Shown: positions 18,178 through 25,802 of the stretch, piece after piece | Position numbering within the stretch: position 1 is the first letter of the stretch | Layout: every line of letters starts with the position of its first letter | From: Geobacillus jurassicus NBRC 107829 | GTDB taxonomy: Bacteria > Bacillota > Bacilli > Bacillales > Anoxybacillaceae | Length of the DNA stretch: 61,539 bases | Reading direction: 5' to 3' | Assembly (NCBI RefSeq): GCF_001544315.1 | Contig: NZ_BCQG01000020.1 | Location: 1 to 61,539 of the forward strand | The notes under the pieces: model-generated | Told to the model about the DNA's origin: nothing | Database searches by the model: none | The model's input: the letters and a program-made list of their open reading frames with translations, nothing else | Position numbers and translations under genes: made by a program

Positions 18178-19206
18178 TTACAGTCCGTTCAACATAGAAA
18201 ACATTGGCAGCAAAATCGCCAAATACATGCCGACGACAAACGAGCCGACGACCGCCAACAAAAGCGGCTGCATTCGTTTTAAGACCGACTCGATTCGTTG
18301 TTCCATCACCTGCAGCAAAAACTCGCTGTAATGTTCAAGTTCTTTGCCAAGTTCGCCGTTCGACTGGCCGTGGCGGATGACAAGCGCCAGCTCTTGTTCG
18401 TAATAGCGGACGGCGCCGATTAATCCGTCAAGCGTCATCCCTTTCATCAACCCCTCGCGAATGCGCCGACCTTCCATTTGCAAAAACGGCCAGGACGACG
18501 GCTCGCTGAACACGCCGAGCGCATCATAAACCGACAATCCGGCCTGCAGCAGGCGCCCGAGCTGGCGGGCGGTCAGGCAGGTGAGGAACAGTTTCAGAAA
18601 CGAAGAAACCCCTGGAATTCGCAAAGCGAATTGAAGTTTTCGGGAGACCGGCCAGCGGCGGAAACAAACGGCGTAAAACAGCCCGGAGAACACCGCCAAG
18701 GCGGCGATGGCGGCCAGCACCATAGGGGCATGGGCGATCACCGTAAGCAGCCAAGCGGTGTGTCCGCGTTGTGGAGAAAACGCCGCCGCCGCCCGTTCAA
18801 ACTGCGGCAACAGCCACCATTCCATCAAGACGAGCATGATGATGAGCAAAGAAAGAAGGAACAGCGGATAGCGACTGAAGCGGCGCAGTTGCTCGTGGAA
18901 GCGCGCTTTTTGCGCTAGTGCCTCCCCTGTCTCTGCCATGCCGCGCGGCAAGTCGCCATGCCGTTCGGCAAAAAAGAGGAGGTTAACCGCCATGCGGTCG
19001 ACCGACAGCGCTTCGACAGCCGCAAACAGCGGCAGCCCGGCGCGCAGCTGCTGCAGACAGCGTTCCACTTCCAGCCGGCGGTATGTTGGAGCCTGGATGG
19101 CCAAAAACTCAAGCGCTTGCCCGAGCGGATAACCGCGCTCGAGCAGCCGGCCAAGCCGGGCAAAAAACAACGCCTGTTCAGCGAGCGGCCACATTTTACG
19201 TTTCAT
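18178..19206 (-). CDS. comGB: Competence pseudopilus platform protein ComGB
   Basis: A 342-residue GspF-type integral membrane protein. It has paired helical-bundle domains with membrane segments near residues 110-132, 155-180 and 305-330. It anchors the pseudopilus assembly machine and contacts ComGA. The start overlaps the comGA stop codon in an ATGA arrangement. The C-terminus looks complete, so the gap before comGC is not a truncation. Confidence 0.92.
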   Translation of the reverse strand: MKRKMWPLAEQALFFARLGRLLERGYPLGQALEFLAIQAPTYRRLEVERCLQQLRAGLPLFAAVEALSVDRMAVNLLFFAERHGDLPRGMAETGEALAQKARFHEQLRRFSRYPLFLLSLLIIMLVLMEWWLLPQFERAAAAFSPQRGHTAWLLTVIAHAPMVLAAIAALAVFSGLFYAVCFRRWPVSRKLQFALRIPGVSSFLKLFLTCLTARQLGRLLQAGLSVYDALGVFSEPSSWPFLQMEGRRIREGLMKGMTLDGLIGAVRYYEQELALVIRHGQSNGELGKELEHYSEFLLQVMEQRIESVLKRMQPLLLAVVGSFVVGMYLAILLPMFSMLNGL

Positions 19207-20276
19207 CTTCCTCTCCCTCCGACGAGCTCAAGCATGCGGACGGGCAGGTAGCCGAGCGCAATCCCCTTGCGGATCAAGCGGACCAGCGTCATATAAGGGC
19301 GCTTGGGCTTCCCTCTCCCATCGGTGAGTGAACGAATAACGTCCTCAAGCGCTGAACCGTAAAGCAACTCATAAACAGCGGTGCGCCGGCGGCGCCCGAG
19401 ACGGCCGCACGCCGGATGGCAGTCATCGCCGCACAGCGGGCAGCAAAGCTCGACAAGCCGCTGGGCGGAGACGGCAAGCAGCGTCTCGGCCAAATCGGCG
19501 ATCGGAATGCCGAATTCATGCAGCCGGTAGACGGCGCCGACTGCATCGGCGGCGTGCATGGTCGAGACGACCAAATGACCGCTCAGCGCTGAACGGATGG
19601 CAATGGCTGCCGTGTCATGATCGCGGATCTCTCCGACCATCAACACATCCGGGTCATGGCGCAGCGCCGCTTTTAGGCCGGCGGCGTACGTGATCCCTGC
19701 TTTCTCATTGATTTGCACTTGCAACAATCGTTCGTTCTGTTTTTCGATCGGATCTTCAAGCGTGATGATGTTGCGTTGCCTTTCAGCTTGGCAAATATCA
19801 AGAAGGGTATACAGGGTCGTCGTTTTTCCCGACCCCGTCGGGCCGGTCAACAGCACGAGTCCTTGCGGATGCTGCATGAAGGAAAATAATCGTGCGGTGG
19901 AGCGGGAGAATAAGGATAGTTCGCGAAGCGGCAGCGAGAGGCGTTGCGGCAGAAGGCGAATGACGAGGCTTTCATCGTAGAGCGTCGGCAACGTCGATAA
20001 ACGCAAATACACCGTTTCCCCAAACTCAGTTACTTCCATGGCGCCGCTTTGCGGACGGCGTCGTTCCCCGATGTCCATGCCGGCTAAAAATTTAAAGTGG
20101 ACGATGAGACGTTCCGCGGTTTCTTTCGGAAGCACGCCGACGTCGACAAGCATGCCGTCGAGCCGAAGGCGAACGGCGGCATCGTGGCGGCGCGGAACGA
20201 GGTGAAGATCCGAGGCGCGGCGCTGCACTGCTTCGGCGAGAAGGCGGTTTGCCGTTTGTTCAATCTCGTTCAGCAC
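19203..20276 (-). CDS. comGA: Competence pseudopilus assembly ATPase ComGA
   Basis: A 357-residue GspE/PilB-type secretion ATPase. Walker A GPTGSGKTTT is near residue 148, the Asp box region ITLEDPIE and Walker B VLMVGEIRD follow, and a four-cysteine cluster (CCPLCGDDC) lies near residue 278. It powers pseudopilus assembly for DNA uptake. GTG start with AAGGAGGG upstream. The upstream region is A-rich, as ComK targets are, but I could not define two clean AAAA-N5-TTTT boxes. Confidence 0.93.
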   Translation of the reverse strand: MLNEIEQTANRLLAEAVQRRASDLHLVPRRHDAAVRLRLDGMLVDVGVLPKETAERLIVHFKFLAGMDIGERRRPQSGAMEVTEFGETVYLRLSTLPTLYDESLVIRLLPQRLSLPLRELSLFSRSTARLFSFMQHPQGLVLLTGPTGSGKTTTLYTLLDICQAERQRNIITLEDPIEKQNERLLQVQINEKAGITYAAGLKAALRHDPDVLMVGEIRDHDTAAIAIRSALSGHLVVSTMHAADAVGAVYRLHEFGIPIADLAETLLAVSAQRLVELCCPLCGDDCHPACGRLGRRRRTAVYELLYGSALEDVIRSLTDGRGKPKRPYMTLVRLIRKGIALGYLPVRMLELVGGRGR

Positions 20277-20468
20277 ATATTCCCTCCTTTCGACAGACTG
20301 CTTTGTATTTCGACGAGCATGAGCCGTTATCCTGCTTTCGACGCAACTTTTTTGTGAATTTTTTTTGAATGTCGGTCAACTCACTGCCAATAGTGACAAA
20401 AATCATTCCTCGCTTTGGACGATTTCATTATAATAACCATATCAATGATTCATTTAGGAGGGGAACCG

Positions 20469-21167
20469 ATGGAACAAACGTTGAAAATTACAAGCGTATT
20501 GTCTGACCCGACCAGATTTCATATTTATGAATACATGACAAAAGTGCATCGCGAAGTTTCTGTTCAAGAAATCGCAGAAAAATTCCATATCCATCCAAAC
20601 GTCGCCCGCCTGCATTTAACGAAACTTGAAGACGTTCGCATGGTTGTATCGGATACGCAAAAAACGGGAAAAGGCGGACGGCCGAGCCGGCTGTACCGGC
20701 TATCCGACGAAGTGATCGGACTGTATTTTCCGTTCCGCGATTATCAACTCCTCGCCCGCATCGCCATTCAAACGATGGCCAAACTCGGTCCCATTGGAAG
20801 CGAGGCGTTGCGTGAAACAGGAAAGCGGTTCGGCCATGAGCTCATCGCCAGCCGTTTGCCGCATAACGGCACAGCGAGCGCGCTCACCATGGCGGACAAA
20901 ATCGCCATAATGGAAGAGGCGGCCGAAGCGGCTGGATTTTTGCCGCAATTGCACTATGATGAAGAAGAAGGAGTGCTTTACCTCGATATTTTCAACTGCC
21001 CGTTCAAAGAAATCGCCGCGCAAGCGCCTGATACCGTCTGCGGCATGCACCACGCCTTTTTGAAGGGAATGGTCGAGACGCTGTTTGCCGGCGCCGAAGT
21101 AGCGGAAACAGAAAATATGATGGAAGGCAGCCGCCGCTGCGCCTACCGCATCGCCATACGTCCGTGA
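20469..21167 (+). CDS. Cysteine-containing winged-helix regulator (SufR/ArsR-like)
   Basis: A 232-residue regulator with an N-terminal winged helix (about residues 20-75, VQEIAEKFHIHPNVARLHLTKL) and a C-terminal sensory domain. The C-terminal domain has three cysteines (NCPFKE, TVCGMHH, RRCAYRI) and a His pair, resembling the cluster-binding part of SufR-type iron-sulfur sensors, though the cysteine spacing differs. The start MEQTLKIT has AGGAGGGG at correct spacing; the longer frame begins inside the promoter. A TATAAT lies at 20429-20434. It stands alone, divergent from comGA, and its targets are unknown. Confidence 0.75.
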   Translation: MEQTLKITSVLSDPTRFHIYEYMTKVHREVSVQEIAEKFHIHPNVARLHLTKLEDVRMVVSDTQKTGKGGRPSRLYRLSDEVIGLYFPFRDYQLLARIAIQTMAKLGPIGSEALRETGKRFGHELIASRLPHNGTASALTMADKIAIMEEAAEAAGFLPQLHYDEEEGVLYLDIFNCPFKEIAAQAPDTVCGMHHAFLKGMVETLFAGAEVAETENMMEGSRRCAYRIAIRP

Positions 21168-21253
21168 CAGCGTCCCTCCTTCCTCTTTCTTTTTCTGAAA
21201 GCAAGCAACGGCCGGCATTTGCATCATTTCTTGCCACCTGCCCGAAAGCGTTA

Positions 21254-21283
21254 TTTACATTCCCAACCATTGTACATTATAAT
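21254..21283 (+). promoter_or_regulatory. Promoter of yqgY
   Basis: TTTACA (21254-21259), an 18-bp spacer and a perfect TATAAT (21278-21283). Confidence 0.65.
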
Positions 21284-21326
21284 AAGTAAGGACCAATGGT
21301 TTGCACAAACGAAGGAGGGATACATA

Positions 21327-21569
21327 ATGGACCGCATGTTCCGCGTGCTCGCCTTTTGGACCGGCATTTTTGCTGTCATGTTTTACCTCGGCCATATGCA
21401 TACGACGTCGCTCATTTTCTTTGGCCAAACGGTGTTTTTCTTGTTCCTCGGCTTTTTAAAGCTGACCGAGAGAATGTACATCTACATTTTTGGAGCGTAT
21501 TTGACGATTTTCTTCGCGGCGTTTACGTATTGGACAACTTTTATGATGGTGCCCGGCATGGGTGAATAA
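21327..21569 (+). CDS. yqgY: DUF2626 small membrane protein YqgY
   Basis: An 80-residue protein with three hydrophobic helices (about residues 5-22, 26-44 and 50-72) and no polar catalytic motif. It matches the DUF2626 family typified by B. subtilis YqgY. ATG is preceded by GAAGGAGGG. Monocistronic with its own promoter and terminator. Function unknown. Confidence 0.85.
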   Translation: MDRMFRVLAFWTGIFAVMFYLGHMHTTSLIFFGQTVFFLFLGFLKLTERMYIYIFGAYLTIFFAAFTYWTTFMMVPGMGE

Positions 21570-21600
21570 AAAACAGGCAGAACCTCCTGCCTGTTTTTTT
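21567..21600 (+). terminator. Terminator of yqgY
   Basis: AACAGGCAG pairs with CTGCCTGTT around AACCTC, then seven T residues. Starts at the stop codon. Confidence 0.92.
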
Positions 21601-21633
21601 GTCGCTTTGACCGGAACCCCTTCCCACCGTTGC

Positions 21634-21886
21634 ATATAGATGCAACGAAAAAGTTGAACATATCCTTGACGAAAAAGCAGCTTGTCTATTTTCTCGACTG
21701 CCGAAGACAAGCCTGTGGCTTGCCTTCGGCACGCCAAGGCGTGACGGAAGACCGAACAACCAACCGCTTCACAGGCCGATGCATGGGTCTGAAAGCGGCG
21801 TTGTTCGATCGCCCGATAGGTCGATCAAATGCCGGTTGGCTCTGTAAAAGCTGTACATTTATTTAAAGTTTCAAATTGCATCTATA
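21634..21886. repeat. Palindrome-rich intergenic repeat, copy A (MITE-like)
   Basis: A 253-bp element bounded by perfect 11-bp terminal inverted repeats, TATAGATGCAA (21635-21645) and its complement (21876-21886). Inside are three hairpins: TGCCGAAG/CTTCGGCA with nested CAAGCC/GGCTTG (21699-21731); CACGCC/GGCGTG (21730-21743); and GACCGAACAAC/GTTGTTCGATC enclosing CCGCTT/AAGCGG (21750-21810). It aligns end to end with copy B at 53008-53220. No intact reading frame is shared by the two copies and no clear target duplication is visible. It is non-coding and non-autonomous. Confidence 0.85.
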
Positions 21887-21906
21887 CAAATCGACGAAGG
21901 AAGCCG

Positions 21907-23040
21907 TCAATCGGCAGACAAAAACTCGGGTTCTGGCCAAAAGTCCCGTGCAGGGAGACTCATTCCTTTCTGCAAGATAAGCACGTCAAAAAAGCGGCTG
22001 ACGCCATCGTCGGCGATCAGCGCGCGGATCATTCGGTTTTGGCGGTTTGCCGGCGAAAAGAAATCGCCGCCTTCTGAAACGTTCCATTCGTGCAAAAGGC
22101 CAGCCGCGAGCAAAAACCGATCTTGGCGAACGAACGCCACTTCCTCCCACCCGGCCTGACGGGCGTATAAGCGAAGCGCATCCCATTGCACATGGCTCGT
22201 CAAGTCCATCTCCCCCGGATGGCGAAGCGGGTCGGCAACGAGCTGATGGCGGAAATATCCGCGCAAGCTTCCATGCCGCCGCGCCGGGGCGCGCAGCTGT
22301 TCGTCCGTGCAGCCGTAGTCGACCGTCACCATCACCGCCTGATGAAACAGCGGCCCGACATCGAGCCAAAACGCCTTCATCGCGAGCGGCACCTCAAGCC
22401 TTTGCCCCTCAGCCAGATCCAATCCGCGCTCATCCAAATAGCGGACAATATCGGGACGGCAAAGAGGCGCCTTATCTTCAATGAGCCGGCCATCGCGGGC
22501 GGCGACAAAACATTCGTGCAAAACGCCGCCTTCCTTTACAATGACGTGAACGGGAAACGCATCAAAAAATTCGTTGCTAAACACGATGCCGGAAAACGGC
22601 CCGCGCTCGACCAGCCAGCGGGAGACATCGTCATATTGCTCCACCTTCTCGGCAACGGGTTGAAGCGTTTCCCGCTGGCGCCGGCGGTGGAACGGGCTTT
22701 GGTCTATGATCGTATACGACAAACGGTCGTATGTATGCGGACTTTTTTTCTTCCATTCTTCCAATACCGAAAGCGCCAATCGCCCGTCCCCACCTCCCCA
22801 TTCGCAAACAGCCGGCGGCAGCCCCCCTTCTTCCACGAGCCGAATCCAAAGGGAAGCGAGCGCTTTGCCAAACACCGGCGCGAATGAGCTGTTCGTAAAA
22901 AAATCGCCTTCCTTGCCGATTTTCGCCCGCTCTCGCATATAGTAGCCGAAACGTTCGTCGTACAGAGCCATCTGCATGTAATCGGCGTACGACACCCGCC
23001 CGCCTGGCGCCGCGGCAATCTGTTCGTACAATCGGTTCAT
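21907..23040 (-). CDS. MidA-family SAM-dependent methyltransferase
   Basis: A 377-residue protein of the COG1565/DUF185 family, related to mitochondrial NDUFAF7. The AdoMet-binding glycine motif VCEWGGGDGRLA is near residue 75, with FSNEFFDAFPVH downstream, both hallmarks of the family. In mitochondria the relative methylates an arginine of complex I; the bacterial substrate is unknown. The start at MNRLYEQIA (GGGGTAGAAAG upstream) is preferred over a frame 17 codons longer. It ends 20 bases from repeat copy A. Confidence 0.8.
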   Translation of the reverse strand: MNRLYEQIAAAPGGRVSYADYMQMALYDERFGYYMRERAKIGKEGDFFTNSSFAPVFGKALASLWIRLVEEGGLPPAVCEWGGGDGRLALSVLEEWKKKSPHTYDRLSYTIIDQSPFHRRRQRETLQPVAEKVEQYDDVSRWLVERGPFSGIVFSNEFFDAFPVHVIVKEGGVLHECFVAARDGRLIEDKAPLCRPDIVRYLDERGLDLAEGQRLEVPLAMKAFWLDVGPLFHQAVMVTVDYGCTDEQLRAPARRHGSLRGYFRHQLVADPLRHPGEMDLTSHVQWDALRLYARQAGWEEVAFVRQDRFLLAAGLLHEWNVSEGGDFFSPANRQNRMIRALIADDGVSRFFDVLILQKGMSLPARDFWPEPEFLSAD

Positions 23041-23069
23041 CTTTCTACCCCATTTTTGATTTTTTACTG

Positions 23070-23098
23070 TTGACATAGTGAAAATAATCATATATCGT
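23070..23098 (+). promoter_or_regulatory. Promoter of the candidate small RNA
   Basis: A perfect TTGACA (23070-23075), a 17-bp spacer and TATCGT (23093-23098) point rightward into a region with no gene. The spacer contains partial matches to both Rex (TAGTGAAA) and Fur (TGAAAAT-A-ATCATAT, 10 of 14) operators; neither is convincing. Confidence 0.5.
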
Positions 23099-23104
23099 TA
23101 TAGT

Positions 23105-23190
23105 AGTAGCTTAAACTATATCCCCTCCCATTATTGTGGATAGAACATCCCCCAAAAACCCCTTCTTGGCGCAGCTAAGAAGGGTTTTTT
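23105..23190 (+). ncRNA. Candidate C-rich small RNA
   Basis: Between the promoter above and a terminator lies an 86-base stretch without coding capacity. It carries single-stranded C-rich motifs, CCCCTCCC (about 23122-23129) and ATCCCCC (about 23147-23153), complementary to Shine-Dalgarno sequences. This is the design of Gram-positive regulatory RNAs such as FsrA and RoxS/RsaE, which block translation starts. Overall sequence identity to either could not be tested. The same hairpin can also terminate the opposite-strand gene yqgX, so the segment could be only a bidirectional terminator. Confidence 0.45.
23156..23190. terminator. Bidirectional terminator between yqgX and the methyltransferase gene
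   Basis: CCC-TTCTT pairs with AAGAA-GGG around a nine-base loop, with six T residues on the right and five A residues on the left. It would end the small RNA on the plus strand and yqgX on the minus strand. Confidence 0.85.
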
Positions 23191-23349
23191 GTGTTTTCAG
23201 GCGCTAGGCGGCCATCTAGCATATCGCTGCATTCGAAATGCAACCCCTTTTCTGCCGGCCGCCTGCACTAGGCCAAGCGGCGCTTGGCCCGAGCATGAAG
23301 AAACGCATTTTTGATGGAGCCAACATGGCGGCCTTTCGCTTTCTTGATC

Positions 23350-23982
23350 TTATGAAAATCCGTGCAAAAACGGATTTGTATCCATCTCCGCGCCAATCGT
23401 CGTCTCCGGCCCGTGGCCGGAAAGAACGATCGTCTCCTCCGGCAGCGTAAGCAGTTCGTTGTGAATGCTTTTCAACAGCTGTTGATGGTTGCCGCCTGGC
23501 AAGTCAGTGCGCCCGATGCTGCCGGCAAACAGCGCGTCGCCGGAAAACACAATGTTCGCTTCTTGGCAATAATACGAGACACTGCCCGGCGAGTGGCCCG
23601 GCGTTTCGCGGACATCGAGCGCAAACGGGCCGATGTTCAGCGTCGTTGGCCCTTTCAAGCATGTCGGTTCGCAGCGGACGACGACCGGGCCGCCAAAATA
23701 AAGTGAGCCGTTTAGCGCCGGATCTTGCAGCCATTGTTTTTCATTCTCGTGCAAATACACCGGAATGTCCCAGCGGGAGAGCACGTCCGGGATGCCGCCG
23801 ATATGATCGAAATGCGCATGCGTCAGCAAAATCGCCAACGGGGTCAGCTTTTTTTCCTCGATCCGGCGGACGAGCGCCGCGCCCTCTGCTCCGGGATCAA
23901 CGATGAGGCATGCCCCGTCTGCGGACGACAAAAGATAAGCGTTCGCTTGAATTGGACCGACAGGAATGCGCGTCCATTCCAT
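23350..23982 (-). CDS. yqgX: Metallo-beta-lactamase-fold hydrolase YqgX
   Basis: A 210-residue glyoxalase II-like hydrolase. THAHFDHIGG supplies the di-metal site near residue 57; further ligands are in ETPGHSPGSV, FSGDALF and LSGHGP. Proteins of this subgroup hydrolyse glutathione- or bacillithiol-type thioesters, but the substrate here is unproven. MEWTRIPVGP is taken as start because AAAGGAGGAG lies at correct distance; a frame nine codons longer exists. Confidence 0.85.
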   Translation of the reverse strand: MEWTRIPVGPIQANAYLLSSADGACLIVDPGAEGAALVRRIEEKKLTPLAILLTHAHFDHIGGIPDVLSRWDIPVYLHENEKQWLQDPALNGSLYFGGPVVVRCEPTCLKGPTTLNIGPFALDVRETPGHSPGSVSYYCQEANIVFSGDALFAGSIGRTDLPGGNHQQLLKSIHNELLTLPEETIVLSGHGPETTIGAEMDTNPFLHGFS

Positions 23983-24157
23983 GACCGTCTCCTCCTTTCG
24001 TCTGTCCAATATATGGTTAGCTTTATTTTACTGTTTTTTTTCAAGCGATGAAAGAGAAAAAGTAAAAAGGAAGAGACCTCGACAAATGGAAGAAAAAAGA
24101 TTACAATGAAAAAGAATGGACACGTTTGTACATACTGTTTCACGAGGGGGTAAAACG

Positions 24158-24334
24158 ATGGGTACAGTCATTATTTTTGCACTTGTGACGCTGCTTGCCC
24201 TTTATGGAATGCTCCGTACATTGCGCGAGAAAAACGTGCTCGGATTTTTGTTTGGACTTGCCACCGCGGCTGTATTCGGCTGGTTTACCATCATGACCAT
24301 TTTGGATCACGGCATTCCAACCGGCACGCACTGA
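24158..24334 (+). CDS. yqgW: DUF2759 small membrane protein YqgW
   Basis: A 58-residue protein with two hydrophobic helices (about residues 2-20 and 28-48) joined by a basic turn (TLREKN). It matches the YqgW/DUF2759 family. GAGGGGG lies seven bases before the ATG. Function unknown. Confidence 0.8.
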   Translation: MGTVIIFALVTLLALYGMLRTLREKNVLGFLFGLATAAVFGWFTIMTILDHGIPTGTH

Positions 24335-24370
24335 AAACGCAAGAGGCGAATCATGCCTCTTGCGTTTTTT
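24334..24370. terminator. Bidirectional terminator between yqgW and yqgT
   Basis: AAAACGCAAGAGGC pairs with GCCTCTTGCGTTTT around a short loop; A and T runs flank it. Confidence 0.92.
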
Positions 24371-25532
24371 ATGCCATTTTGAGCGTTGCTAAAAACAGGC
24401 CGAGGCTGTCGCGGTATATTTGCGCAAACTGCGAGAGCGGCAACGGGTTGACGCCCTCGCCGAGCTCCACGGTGTAGCCGCGCCGCTTCCACGTTTGAAT
24501 GAACCAATCGCGGTAGCCGGCATGGCTGTCAATGTAGCGGACAGGCTGATAGCGGCTTGCTTTGGCCATCGCCTGAACCGTCGCCTCCGCTTCCGGCGGC
24601 TCGAACCCTTCATATCCCCAATAAATTTCCTTCCCTTGCGTATGAAACGCGACGACCATTGCAAAATCGCTCGACTCGGCGAGCGCCGCCATCGCTTTCG
24701 CCTCCGGCTCGGTGAGGGGGGCAAAGCCAGGAAAGTCGCGCGGCGCCGGCGCTTTCGGAAGTTTGCGCGCCTGTTCGATTTCCCAGTGAGCTGGGAATTG
24801 ATTGTTTAAATCAACGCCGCGGATGTTCGCTTTCCATTGAGAAAAATCGAGCGATCCGCCGTTGATGCAGACGACTTCGCTCCGATGCGGCTCTTCTTCC
24901 GGCGGGCCGTTCAGCACAAGGTTGACGCCGTCGGGATTGACCATCGGCACAACGGAAAGGGTCACTTTATGGTAATAATCAAGCACCCGATGGCCGGCCA
25001 GCGCGTCATCGTTAACCAGCGCCCTCGCGTACTCGTCGATGAGCGCCATGATCACTGCCGTCGTGATCCACTCATTCGCATGGAACGATCCGTTCATATG
25101 CACGCGCACCGGTCCGCGGCCGATTTGCAGTTCAACAAGCGGCAAGCCGAGCACGCTATGACCGATCGTTCGTCGGCGCACAAACGGATAGTGGCAGACG
25201 AGGGCGGTGATATCCTCCATCAAAGCGGCAAAATCGTACGGGCGGACGCTGCGGACGACGGGGGATGAAATTCGCTTCGGCAGCGGCGCCGTTCCGTTCA
25301 CGACCGCCATCGCCCCCGGAAGCCGCCGCAACGCCTCCGTCGGCAGCGACAGGCAGTCAGCGAGCACTTCCCACGCATCGATCGTCGTATATCCTGGAAT
25401 CACAACGGTCTGTCCCGGACGCAATCCTCCCTTTTCCACATGCGGATTCGCGTCGATGATCAACTCGGTCGGCACGGAAAACCATCGCCCATATTTCTCA
25501 AACGTATCGCCGGGCCATGCTTGAAGGTGCAT
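24369..25532 (-). CDS. yqgT: LysM-M14 gamma-D-glutamyl-diamino acid endopeptidase YqgT
   Basis: A 387-residue zinc carboxypeptidase-like enzyme. An N-terminal LysM (about residues 1-48) binds cell wall; the M14 domain has HANE for zinc, a third ligand His in AFHTQGK, and the catalytic Glu in YTVELGEG. It resembles endopeptidase I of sporulating bacilli, which cuts the gamma-D-Glu-diaminopimelate bond of wall peptides. There is no signal peptide, so it probably acts on imported peptides or in the sporulating cell. In B. subtilis yqgS lies between this gene and glcK; it is missing here. Confidence 0.87.
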   Translation of the reverse strand: MHLQAWPGDTFEKYGRWFSVPTELIIDANPHVEKGGLRPGQTVVIPGYTTIDAWEVLADCLSLPTEALRRLPGAMAVVNGTAPLPKRISSPVVRSVRPYDFAALMEDITALVCHYPFVRRRTIGHSVLGLPLVELQIGRGPVRVHMNGSFHANEWITTAVIMALIDEYARALVNDDALAGHRVLDYYHKVTLSVVPMVNPDGVNLVLNGPPEEEPHRSEVVCINGGSLDFSQWKANIRGVDLNNQFPAHWEIEQARKLPKAPAPRDFPGFAPLTEPEAKAMAALAESSDFAMVVAFHTQGKEIYWGYEGFEPPEAEATVQAMAKASRYQPVRYIDSHAGYRDWFIQTWKRRGYTVELGEGVNPLPLSQFAQIYRDSLGLFLATLKMA

Positions 25533-25762
25533 GCGCCGTCTCCCCTTCCCATTTCTTTATCTTCAAGATATGTCAGCAGACGGAAAAAAATGAGCGCTTG
25601 GCAGGCGGCTGACACGCGTCAACGGAAAAGGCCAAATGTCTCTGTTCAATTTACAAGAAACATCTTCACCGTTGGAACGATGGGTAGAGCCTGCTAAAAA
25701 CCCGGTGAATACAATAATGTTCGCAGGCATCTCCACCTTCAAATTCCATATATACAGCAATA

Positions 25763-25795
25763 AGAAAAGGCGCCCCAACCCTTTTGGGACACCTT
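25763..25795 (-). terminator. Terminator of the yqgQ-glcK unit
   Basis: On the minus strand GGTGTCCCAA pairs (two G-T pairs) with TTGGGGCGCC, followed by TTTTCTT. The 230 bases between this and yqgT hold no convincing gene. Confidence 0.8.
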
Positions 25796-25802
25796 CCGTT
25801 GT

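Noticed and set aside
20340-20370. ComK box upstream of comGA
   Set aside because: The region is A/T-rich on the minus strand but I could not place paired AAAA-N5-TTTT motifs with acceptable spacing.
23238-23450. Plus-strand frame overlapping the end of yqgX
   Set aside because: No ribosome binding site and antisense to a well-supported gene.
25563-25743. Short minus-strand frame between yqgT and glcK (MPANIIVFTGF...)
   Set aside because: The ribosome binding site is too close to the ATG, the product resembles nothing I know and the frame lies between a terminator and the next gene.
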